Of a stretch of DNA of 20,435 nucleotides, positions 6,851 to 13,500 are shown piece by piece. Position 1 is the first letter of the stretch. Each line of letters begins with the position of its first letter. A program made the position numbers and the translations under genes. The DNA is from Lentisphaeria bacterium (GTDB lineage: Bacteria > Verrucomicrobiota > Lentisphaeria > Victivallales > Victivallaceae). Where the stretch lies: positions 1-20,435 of the forward strand of contig CAAGDG010000107.1 in assembly GCA_900768515.1 (NCBI GenBank). Reading direction: 5' to 3'. The notes under the pieces were generated by a model. It had not been told where the DNA came from and ran no database searches. It worked only from the letters and a program-made list of their open reading frames with translations.

Positions 6851-7861
6851 TCATTGCCCCGCTTCATGGTGGGAGTGCCGGTAGGCGCGGGGCGAGAGTT
6901 CGAACTCTCGCCGGAATGCCGCCGAGAATGCCGTAACGGGGTCGTACCCGATCCGGGCGGCGATTTCCGAGACGGTCAGTTCCCCCGAAAGCAGCATCCG
7001 GGCGGCGAACTTCAACCGCAATTTCTGCAGAAGCTGCATCGGCGTTGCATCGTAACGCCGCCGGACCCGGCGGATCAACGTCGGCACCGACATGCTGGCG
7101 AGGGCGGCGAGTTCCGAGAGCTGCCAGTTTCGGCCGAGGTCGAGCCGGACCTTCTCCCAGAGCGGTTCAAGCCGGTCGTCTTCGCCGGGATCGGCAAAGT
7201 CGCGCCGGTTGGAGAGCGACCGGAACTCCCGTTCCAGGTAACAGAGCAGCACCGAGGCGTAAAGTTCCGCCAGTTCGTCGGCCCGGCAGGTGAAGGCGTC
7301 GGGCGCGAGGCGGAACAGGCGCAGCGAATCGCGTAAACTCAGTGAATCCTGATAGAAGATCCAGGGCGGTTCCCGCTCCTCTCTGGCGAGTTGCTCGAGC
7401 GCTCCGACAATTTCGACGGAGAAGCCGTTCATCGCGTGTTCGATCCGGGCGGCGTCGAAACTCCGGCCGAAAAGCGGTTGTTCGAGTTCGAAGGGAATGC
7501 CGGGCGCCCGCTCCTTGAAGTGGAACCAGAGGAAACGCCAGTGGGCATCTCCGGTCTGGTGGTAGCGGTGGAACTTTCCCGCCGGTGCGAGCAGCAGCGT
7601 GTCCGGCGTCAGGTCGAATCCGTTTCCCGCCGTTTCGAAACGGCCGCAGCCGGATACCGTGAACAGGGCGAACAGAAAATCCGGGACCCGGCCGATCCGG
7701 AATCCCGGTGTGGTTTCGCTGATCCCGCACATGTTGATGCCGGCGGAGCGGAGCCGGAGCGCGGCAGGATGTTTGAGATAGAGCGGCAGAAAAAGCTGCA
7801 TCGTTTCCGGCGGCAGGACTTTTTCCCGCATCTGGCAGGGATTTTCTCCGGCGTGTTTCAT
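6851..7861 (-). CDS. AraC-family transcriptional regulator
   Basis: This 336-residue one-component regulator has an N-terminal sensing domain (about 30-130) containing DTLLLAPAGKFHRYH and HWRFLWFHF, as in cupin-type AraC sensors. Its C-terminal double helix-turn-helix (about 237-330) has first HTH LSELAALASMSVPTLIRRVR and second HTH VSEIAARIGYDPVTAFSAAF, ending FELSPRAYR as is usual for the family. It probably binds a sugar and activates carbohydrate genes. GGAGGT five bases before the ATG at 7861 fixes the start. It is divergent from the GH2 gene and lies directly upstream of nagB and the ROK gene, so all three are likely targets. The ligand cannot be read from the sequence. Confidence 0.92.
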   Translation of the reverse strand: MKHAGENPCQMREKVLPPETMQLFLPLYLKHPAALRLRSAGINMCGISETTPGFRIGRVPDFLFALFTVSGCGRFETAGNGFDLTPDTLLLAPAGKFHRYHQTGDAHWRFLWFHFKERAPGIPFELEQPLFGRSFDAARIEHAMNGFSVEIVGALEQLAREEREPPWIFYQDSLSLRDSLRLFRLAPDAFTCRADELAELYASVLLCYLEREFRSLSNRRDFADPGEDDRLEPLWEKVRLDLGRNWQLSELAALASMSVPTLIRRVRRRYDATPMQLLQKLRLKFAARMLLSGELTVSEIAARIGYDPVTAFSAAFRREFELSPRAYRHSHHEAGQ

Positions 7862-7899
7862 CGTGACCTCCGCGGCCGCGATTTCCGCGGCTTCGGGCT

Positions 7900-7928
7900 A
7901 CTATAAATCCGTTTCCGGTTCCCGGCAA
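7900..7928 (-). promoter_or_regulatory. Promoter of the AraC-family gene
   Basis: On the minus strand TTGCCG (7923-7928) and TATAGT (7900-7905) are separated by 17 bases and lie about 40 bases before the ATG at 7861. It is back to back with the GH2 promoter, with an AT-rich segment of about 40 bases between them where a shared regulator could bind. Confidence 0.5.
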
Positions 7929-7971
7929 GTGAAAATTGATTATTTTGAACAGGTTTTTGCAAATTTCAGGG

Positions 7972-8000
7972 TTGGCATTTCCATTTGTCGGGGCTATACT
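7972..8000 (+). promoter_or_regulatory. Promoter of the GH2 glycosidase gene
   Basis: TTGGCA (7972-7977) and TATACT (7995-8000), 17 bases apart, form a good sigma-70 promoter. It gives a leader of about 78 bases before the ATG at 8085. The AT-rich stretch 7928-7971 just upstream is the obvious place for activator binding, but I see no clear copy of the GTCCAT repeat found at nagB. Confidence 0.55.
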
Positions 8001-8011
8001 TTATGAAGAGA

Positions 8012-8039
8012 GGCCGCCGGAAAAAGAGCGCGGGCGGCC
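8012..8039 (+). other. Hairpin in the GH2 5' leader
   Basis: GGCCGCC (8012-8018) and GGCGGCC (8033-8039) form a 7-bp all-GC stem with a 14-base loop near the predicted 5' end of the mRNA. No T tract follows and it does not cover the ribosome-binding site AAGGAG at about 8070. It may stabilise the transcript; no riboswitch class is recognised. Confidence 0.3.
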
Positions 8040-8084
8040 CGGCTGTCGCAGAGAGAAGATTCTTCAGTTAAGGAGTATGAAACG

Positions 8085-9881
8085 ATGGGAGTATCCGAAT
8101 CGACACAACCCCGCCCCGAATATCCGCGGATGCAGTTCCGCCGGGAGAACTCCTGGCGGAACCTCAACGGCGTCTGGAGCTGCGCCTTCGACTTCGGGCG
8201 CAGCGGTCTCGAACGCGGATGGCAGCAGGAGAAGAACGGGTTCGACCGTGAAATCCTGGTGCCGTTCTGTCCGGAGAGCCGCCTTTCCGGGATCGGCCAC
8301 ACCGATTTCATCGAGGCGATGGCCTACCATCGCAAACTTGCGGTTCCCGCGGAGTGGGCGGGAAAGCGGATTCTGCTCCATTTCGGAGCGGTCGATTACA
8401 ACGCGATCATCTTTCTGGATGGGAACGAGGCTGGCCGTCACTCCGGCGGTTCCTCGAGTTTCACCGTGGATCTGACCGGTGTCGCCCGTCCCGGCGAAGA
8501 GCAGAATCTGGTTGTCTACGTGACCGACTTTCTCCGGAGCGGCACTCAGGGCGGCGGCAAACAGTCGGATCAGTTGCTCTCCCACGGCTGTTTCTACACC
8601 AGGACCACCGGCATCTGGCAGACGGTCTGGATGGAAGCGGTGGCGCAGGGGGGGCTTGCCTCCTGCCGGATTGTGCCGTCGTTCGATTCCGGGGAGTTCG
8701 CCTTCACGCCGGTTTTCTTCCGGGAGGAGAGGGGGAAACGCCTCGCGGTGGAGATTTCCGCCGAGGGGCGGAGCGTGGCGCGCCGTGAGGTGCCTGCCGT
8801 TTCCGGAGTCCCCTTCCGGGTGGCGGTGCCCGATTTCCGGGCATGGTGTCCGGAGGATCCCTTCCTCTACGACATCGTGCTGGAAGTTTCCGACGATGCC
8901 GGCCATCTGGTCGACCGGGTGGAGAGTTACGCCGGAATGCGCAAGGTTCACATCGAGGGCGACCAGGTCTTTCTGAACAACCGGCCGATTTTCCAGCGGC
9001 TGGTGCTCGATCAGGGGTTCTACCCGGACGGAATCTGGACCGCCCCCTCCGACGAGGCGCTGCGGCGCGACATCGAACTGTCGCTCGCGGCCGGGTTCAA
9101 CGGCGCCCGGCTCCATCAGAAGGTGTTTGAGGAGCGGTTCCACTACTGGGCCGACCGGCTCGGGTACCTGACCTGGGGGGAGTATCCGAGCTGGGGAATG
9201 AAGATCGCTCTGCCGGAGACGCGCGCCCTCTACGCCCGGGAGTGGCGTGAAGTGGTGTTGCGCGACTGCAACCACCCGTCGATCATCGCCTGGAGTCCCT
9301 TCAACGAGAGTGTCCACCCCGGCGAGGCCCAGCTCCGGGCGGCATTTTCCGAACCCGGTTCGTTGGAGCGATATCGGGCGTTTGTCACGGATACCTACGA
9401 GATGACCCGGGAACTTGATCCGACTCGTCCGGTCAACGACACCAGCGGCTATCTGCATGTCAAAACCGATCTCTGGACGGTCCACCCCTACCGGAAGGAC
9501 GCCGCCGATCTCGCGGCGTCGATCCGCCCAGAAACCGGCGGCGTCATGATCCACGTCCCGCAGCTTGAAGCGGCCGCCTACACCGGGCAGCCCTATCTGA
9601 TCGATGAATTCGGCGGTTTCCGGTACATTCCGCCGGAGCGGCGTTCCACCACCGGAGCGGGCTGGGGATACCACGGCATTGAGATCCAGTCGGCGGAGGA
9701 ACTGGCCGCCAAAATAGCGGAGCAGGTCAAGGTCATGGAGGAGGATCCCGGCATTGCCGGATTCTGCTACACGCAGCTGACCGATGTCGAACAGGAGCAG
9801 AACGGCGTCTACAACTACGACCGCACGCCGAAGGGACCGGCGGAACTTTTCCGCAAGGCGTTTCGCGGCAACGGCCGGTGA
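8085..9881 (+). CDS. Glycoside hydrolase family 2 beta-glycosidase (cytoplasmic)
   Basis: This 598-residue enzyme has the three-part GH2 layout. A jelly-roll sugar-binding domain (about 20-190) includes FGAVDYNAIIFLDG and the TRTTGIWQTVWME signature. An Ig-like domain spans about 190-280, and a TIM barrel runs from about 285 to the end. The acid/base is Glu408 in WSPFNES and the nucleophile is Glu508 in YLIDEFGG. There is no signal peptide, so it should act in the cytoplasm on imported oligosaccharides. The length resembles beta-glucuronidase or short beta-galactosidase types, but the substrate cannot be assigned; the linked nagB leaves exo-glucosaminidase activity possible. AAGGAG nine bases upstream selects the ATG at 8085 over a closer upstream ATG at about 8077. 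The gene is monocistronic with a good terminator and divergent from the AraC-family regulator. Confidence 0.9.
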   Translation: MGVSESTQPRPEYPRMQFRRENSWRNLNGVWSCAFDFGRSGLERGWQQEKNGFDREILVPFCPESRLSGIGHTDFIEAMAYHRKLAVPAEWAGKRILLHFGAVDYNAIIFLDGNEAGRHSGGSSSFTVDLTGVARPGEEQNLVVYVTDFLRSGTQGGGKQSDQLLSHGCFYTRTTGIWQTVWMEAVAQGGLASCRIVPSFDSGEFAFTPVFFREERGKRLAVEISAEGRSVARREVPAVSGVPFRVAVPDFRAWCPEDPFLYDIVLEVSDDAGHLVDRVESYAGMRKVHIEGDQVFLNNRPIFQRLVLDQGFYPDGIWTAPSDEALRRDIELSLAAGFNGARLHQKVFEERFHYWADRLGYLTWGEYPSWGMKIALPETRALYAREWREVVLRDCNHPSIIAWSPFNESVHPGEAQLRAAFSEPGSLERYRAFVTDTYEMTRELDPTRPVNDTSGYLHVKTDLWTVHPYRKDAADLAASIRPETGGVMIHVPQLEAAAYTGQPYLIDEFGGFRYIPPERRSTTGAGWGYHGIEIQSAEELAAKIAEQVKVMEEDPGIAGFCYTQLTDVEQEQNGVYNYDRTPKGPAELFRKAFRGNGR

Positions 9882-9904
9882 GACGGACGCATTCCGGACG
9901 GTGT

Positions 9905-9950
9905 GGAACCGGGGGGCTTCGTCTCCCGGTTCCGCGTCTGTTTTTCTCTT
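9905..9950 (+). terminator. Rho-independent terminator of the GH2 gene
   Basis: GGAACCGGG (9905-9913) pairs perfectly with CCCGGTTCC (9925-9933). The stem extends by three further pairs (two G-T wobbles) to a CTTCG loop. After GCGTCTG comes a T-rich run starting TTTTTCTCTTTTC at 9941. It sits 23 bases after the GH2 stop. Confidence 0.8.
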
Positions 9951-10018
9951 TTCTCCTCTTTGTCCCGCCCGGATTTTCCGCTTCCGGAGCAGTTTTTCTC
10001 TCCCACCCTTTTATTCTC

Positions 10019-10036
10019 TTAGCAAATAATTGCTAA
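10019..10036. promoter_or_regulatory. Upstream operator-like palindrome, LacI-family regulator promoter
   Basis: TTAGCAA-ATAA-TTGCTAA is a perfect palindrome with 7-base arms and a 4-base centre, lying 17 bases upstream of the -35 box. The same core (TAGCAA-N4-TTGCTA) recurs at 10089-10104, so it is most likely a binding site of the adjacent LacI-family protein. The pairing with that protein is inferred from position. Confidence 0.7.
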
Positions 10037-10053
10037 AAAATTGATTTTCGTTC

Positions 10054-10082
10054 TTGACATCCTTTCGATTTTTTGGTATAAT
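10054..10082 (+). promoter_or_regulatory. Consensus sigma-70 promoter of the LacI/pseudopilin/GH5 operon
   Basis: TTGACA (10054-10059), a 17-base spacer and TATAAT (10077-10082) match the sigma-70 consensus at all twelve positions with ideal spacing. The predicted start falls at about 10089-10090, inside the downstream palindrome. Such a strong promoter flanked by two operators implies tight repression. Confidence 0.85.
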
Positions 10083-10088
10083 TAAATA

Positions 10089-10104
10089 TAGCAAATGATT
10101 GCTA
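10089..10104. promoter_or_regulatory. Downstream operator-like palindrome at the transcription start
   Basis: TAGCAA-ATGA-TTGCTA repeats the core of the palindrome at 10019-10036; the two centres are 69 bases apart. It begins seven bases after the -10 box and so covers the expected start site, where bound repressor would block RNA polymerase. Confidence 0.7.
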
Positions 10105-10155
10105 AACTCCGGTCTGCTCTGATTCGCCGGTGGAAAACATACGTGGAGGTACAAA

Positions 10156-11268
10156 TTGGCAAAACGGGAAAAGACGCTGCGGCAGAACCGTGTTGTGCAG
10201 GAACCGGCATTGTTGTCCGCGGCGGGTTCCGAAAGGGTGCGGGAGGAGAGTGCCTCCGGCGTGATGAAACAAATTGCCGATCGGGCCGGCTGCGCCGTGT
10301 CGACGGTCAGCCGGGTGATCAACGGAAAACGGAAAAACTTTTCGGTCCGTCCGGCGCTGGAGCAGAAGATTCTTCAACTTGCCATGGAGCTGGACTATCA
10401 GCCCAATCCTTTTCTGCAGTCGATGCGGGGAGGAAAGTCGAAGATTGTCGGGATATTTGATTTCTTTCATGACGGTTCCAGCATCATGCTTCAGTCGAAG
10501 GGGGAGTTCATTGACGGAATTCAGGAAGCGGGGTATTTGCCGGTCGGCCGCTATGTGCATCTGCACCGGCTCTACGAATATTCGGTTCCGTTTCCGATTG
10601 TCGGCGCACTGCTTTTCAACATCAGCAGCCGGCAGTTTCTTTCGTTTTTTGAACGGAAGGCGATTCCGTATGTGGTCATCAACGGGATCTGCCTGGACAA
10701 CGGTTCCGCCGTGCAGATCGATGAGAAGGCCAACGCCAATCTGCTGATCGGCGAACTGTATCGGAACGGTCACCGCAAAATCGCCTATTATGCTGCGCAT
10801 CATGACGCCGGAACCCCGTTTCAGCACTACTCCGGGGTCCTGCGCCAGCAGGGATTTGACGAAGAGATCGCCCGGCTTGGATTGCCGGCTCCCGAGGGGG
10901 ACGGCGATGCAATCAAACAGCCGGCCGCGTTTCTGCGCCACCATGTGGTGCACAACGGCGTCACCGCGGTGATCTGTTACGATCATGAGCGAGTGTTGCG
11001 CCTGATGCACGCGGCGGTGGAACTGAAGCTGCGGATTCCGGAGGATTTCAGCCTGATCTGTTACGACGACGCGCCCGAGTTGGAACTGCTGACGCCTTCT
11101 GTCACCGGTTGTTTCTTCGATTCCTGCCGGATCGGCAGCACGGCGGCGAGACTGCTGGTAGAACGGATGGAAAATGATTCGGCTCCCGGCAGCCGGGTTG
11201 TGAAAATTCCCGGAAAGCTGATGTTGCGTCAGAGCGTTGCTGCGCTGGAGAAGGATATCCTGCATTAA
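10156..11268 (+). CDS. LacI-family transcriptional regulator
   Basis: This 370-residue repressor-type protein has a LacI HTH at about 36-58 (VMKQIADRAGCAVSTVSRVI), then a hinge (LDYQPNPFLQSMRGGKSK) and a periplasmic-binding-protein-like sugar domain beginning IVGIFDF. Typical LacI proteins are 330-350 residues; here about 35 extra, mostly polar residues precede the HTH. The start is a TTG at 10156, supported by GGAGGT five bases upstream. An internal ATG at codon 37 would cut into the HTH. It heads an operon with a pseudopilin gene 20 bases downstream and two GH5 genes. Two palindromes flank its own promoter, so autorepression relieved by a breakdown product of the GH5 substrate is likely. 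The inducer is unknown. Confidence 0.92.
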   Translation: MAKREKTLRQNRVVQEPALLSAAGSERVREESASGVMKQIADRAGCAVSTVSRVINGKRKNFSVRPALEQKILQLAMELDYQPNPFLQSMRGGKSKIVGIFDFFHDGSSIMLQSKGEFIDGIQEAGYLPVGRYVHLHRLYEYSVPFPIVGALLFNISSRQFLSFFERKAIPYVVINGICLDNGSAVQIDEKANANLLIGELYRNGHRKIAYYAAHHDAGTPFQHYSGVLRQQGFDEEIARLGLPAPEGDGDAIKQPAAFLRHHVVHNGVTAVICYDHERVLRLMHAAVELKLRIPEDFSLICYDDAPELELLTPSVTGCFFDSCRIGSTAARLLVERMENDSAPGSRVVKIPGKLMLRQSVAALEKDILH

Positions 11269-11288
11269 CCCAGTTTAGGAGGTTTCAA

Positions 11289-11963
11289 ATGAAAAAAAAC
11301 GGTTTCACCTTGATCGAACTTTTGGTTGTCATTGCGATCATCGCCATTCTTGCCGCCATGCTCCTGCCCGCATTGAATCAGGCGAGAGCCAAGGCGCGGG
11401 CCATCGACTGTGTTTCCGTTCTCAAGACGGCCGGAACCTATTTCATGATGTACGCTGACGACAACAACGGGATGCTGCCGGTTCAGAATCCGGGAACGCA
11501 GTCAAGGTACAACTGGGCGCCGCTGATGTCGGAACTTTATTACGGTGCCGATCCGGAAGTGTACGGATATGACGGCGACGGTCTGATGCTGGGCGGGGGA
11601 CTTCACGGCTTCCGGTGCAAGGAGAATTCCGGGTATGCGACCGGGGACTGGGCCAAGCGGGTCAATTACGGGAAAAATACTGTACTGGTGGAAGACACCA
11701 AGTCCTTTCTGCTGAGTCAGGCGCAGACGCCTTCCGAGGGGTGTCTGATCGGCGACGGAAACTGGAACAGCGCCGGCTGGATCTATGCGCATATCACCGG
11801 CGGCACTCAGAACGGAAATTCGACGACGCTGGGAAATGGTCCCAATCCGATTCACCTGAATCGTGCCAATGTATTGTTCCTGGATGCCCACGTCCGATCG
11901 ATGTCGCTGTACGAGATCCCGGTAGATCTGGAAGATCCGTTCTGGACCGCGAAGAACAAATGA
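11289..11963 (+). CDS. Pseudopilin-like protein (prepilin N-terminus, H-X9-DG-like C-terminus)
   Basis: The 224-residue protein starts MKKNGFTLIELLVVIAIIAI, a textbook type IV prepilin signal. Cleavage is expected between Gly5 and Phe6 (with methylation of Phe6), and Glu10 is the conserved +5 Glu; the hydrophobic helix then anchors it. Near the end, HLNRANVLFLDAH gives His, nine residues, Asp-Ala, a variant of the H-X9-DG motif that marks a large pseudopilin-like family in Lentisphaerota and Planctomycetes-related bacteria. It should be exported, processed by a prepilin peptidase and displayed in a pilus or type II secretion-like fibre. AGGAGG precedes the ATG. It is 20 bases after the LacI gene and 22 bases before the first GH5 gene. 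A role in delivering or tethering the GH5 enzymes is inference only. Confidence 0.88.
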   Translation: MKKNGFTLIELLVVIAIIAILAAMLLPALNQARAKARAIDCVSVLKTAGTYFMMYADDNNGMLPVQNPGTQSRYNWAPLMSELYYGADPEVYGYDGDGLMLGGGLHGFRCKENSGYATGDWAKRVNYGKNTVLVEDTKSFLLSQAQTPSEGCLIGDGNWNSAGWIYAHITGGTQNGNSTTLGNGPNPIHLNRANVLFLDAHVRSMSLYEIPVDLEDPFWTAKNK

Positions 11964-11985
11964 TTCGGGAAAGGGAAAAGCGGAT

Positions 11986-13488
11986 ATGAAAAAAGTGTTG
12001 ACGACTTTGCTTTCGGCTGCATTCATCCTCTCGCTGACCGGAGCGCCGCTTCCGCCGGTGCGGGTCGAGGGGGGGCTTCTGACGGCCGGCGGACGTGAGA
12101 TTCGGCTGCGCGGCATCAACTGGGGCTGGTTTCATCTCGCCGGAACCGTCTACACCCGCAATGAGATGCAGCGTCAGGCGCAGTGGGGTGCCAATGTGCT
12201 CCGGCTGGCCTTCTCCTACTTTGACGTTTTCCAGTCCGACGGCAGTTGGAATGAGAAAGGACTCTCTGAAATCGACGAGGTGATCCGCTGGGCGGAGGAG
12301 GCCGGCCAGTACGTGATTCTCGATCTGCACCTGGCGCCGGGCGGTCAGAATTTCATGCCCAATCCGGACCGCCACCGGAATCTGCTCTGGACGGACCGGA
12401 AGTTTCAGGACTCCTTTCTGCGGCTGTGGCGGGAACTTGCCGGACGCTACCGGGACAATCCGGTTGTGGCAGCTTACGAACTCATGAATGAACCGATGAC
12501 CAACAACCGGCCGGAACTTCTTTACGATCTCAACCGTCGGGCGGTTGCCGCGATCCGGGAGGTCGATCCCGACAAGGTCATCGTGCTTGGCGGTGACGGG
12601 ATGAGTCCCGCCTCCTCGCTGGTCGACGGGTTGAAAGTGGAGGATCCGGGGATCCTCTACACCTTTCACTTCTACGAAGGTGCCTGGCTGGGAAACGTGA
12701 CCGGAGAGCGGCGGACCGGGACCGCCGGCTGGACCCGGCTCGAACTGCCGGTGGAGATTCCGGACAACTGCACTTCGATGAACATCATGCTGCGGTCGGA
12801 AGGCAATTCGGGAAGCGCCTGGTTCGATGACGTCACCCTCGCCGACGCGACGGGGAAGATCCTGTACAGCTTCTCCTTTGAGGAAGGCGTGAAGCCTTTT
12901 TCCATGGAGCGTGAACCGCATGAAAACGGCGTGTTTGATCCCGGGGAAGGGCATTCCGGACCCGGCAGTTTGCGCATCGGCGGCACGGTCAGCTACAACA
13001 GCTGGCGCACGCCGGAGTACCGGTTGAAGCCGGGTAAGTATCGGATAACCGCCTGGATGAAGCTTGAGAATGCCACCGGCGGCAGTTATCTTGCCTGCGC
13101 GCTGTTCGGTTCGGTGAAGTACACTGCGCAGGAGCTTGACAATCTGTTGAAAGTTCCGGTGGCGTTTCAGCGGAAGCATCAAGTTCCGGTCTGGGTGGGA
13201 GAATTCAGCGTCGCTCGCTCCAACGCGCCCGGTTCCCTGCAGCAGCAGGCGATTGCCGACCGGATCGCCGCTTTCGAGCGGAACGGTTTCCACTGGACCT
13301 ACTGGAACTACCGCGAGACCACCAATCCGGACACCATGGCGCTTCACGCCCAGAAGAAGGACGGCGGCGACTACCCGGTCAATGAGCCGCTGCTCAAGGT
13401 GCTCAAGGAGGGGTGGAGGCGGAACTCGCTGCCGGACGAATCGGTTCGCGTCGGTTTTCCCGTTCACAATACGCAAATGGAAAAATGA
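11986..13488 (+). CDS. Secreted glycoside hydrolase family 5 enzyme with a nested CBM-like domain
   Basis: This 500-residue endo-glycanase candidate has a signal peptide (MKKVLTTLLSAAFILSLTGA, cleavage near residue 20). GH5 barrel landmarks are RLRGINWGW (40-48), His115 in ILDLHLAPGG, the acid/base Glu169 in AYELMNEPM, His228 in YTFHFYEG, the nucleophile Glu406 in VPVWVGEFS and Trp440 in HWTYWNY. Between His228 and Glu406 lies an insert (about 241-375) rich in beta-strand patterns, with AWFDDVTL and FSFEEGV / PGSLRIGG motifs of CBM4/9-like domains but in reversed order. It probably cuts a beta-glucan or mannan outside the cytoplasm; the exact substrate is unknown. AAGGGA lies about 10 bases before the ATG. 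It is third in the LacI/pseudopilin operon and followed 12 bases later by a paralogue. Confidence 0.88.
   Translation: MKKVLTTLLSAAFILSLTGAPLPPVRVEGGLLTAGGREIRLRGINWGWFHLAGTVYTRNEMQRQAQWGANVLRLAFSYFDVFQSDGSWNEKGLSEIDEVIRWAEEAGQYVILDLHLAPGGQNFMPNPDRHRNLLWTDRKFQDSFLRLWRELAGRYRDNPVVAAYELMNEPMTNNRPELLYDLNRRAVAAIREVDPDKVIVLGGDGMSPASSLVDGLKVEDPGILYTFHFYEGAWLGNVTGERRTGTAGWTRLELPVEIPDNCTSMNIMLRSEGNSGSAWFDDVTLADATGKILYSFSFEEGVKPFSMEREPHENGVFDPGEGHSGPGSLRIGGTVSYNSWRTPEYRLKPGKYRITAWMKLENATGGSYLACALFGSVKYTAQELDNLLKVPVAFQRKHQVPVWVGEFSVARSNAPGSLQQQAIADRIAAFERNGFHWTYWNYRETTNPDTMALHAQKKDGGDYPVNEPLLKVLKEGWRRNSLPDESVRVGFPVHNTQMEK
13291..13424 (+). repeat. Copy 1 of a 134-base high-identity block shared by the two GH5 genes
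   Basis: This 3' segment of the first GH5 gene matches 14838-14971 with no gaps and about ten mismatches (roughly 93% by eye), including a 39-base identical run ending at the GGGGTGGA before the last codons. Most mismatches are silent or conservative. Other parts of the two genes are much more diverged. Confidence 0.8.
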
Positions 13489-13500
13489 AGGAGAATGAAA

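Noticed and set aside
7928..7971. AT-rich stretch between the AraC-family and GH2 promoters as a copy of the nagB GTCCAT repeats
   Set aside because: Only short partial matches (TTTTG repeats, one TTCCAT inside the GH2 promoter spacer) were seen, without the 21-base spacing.
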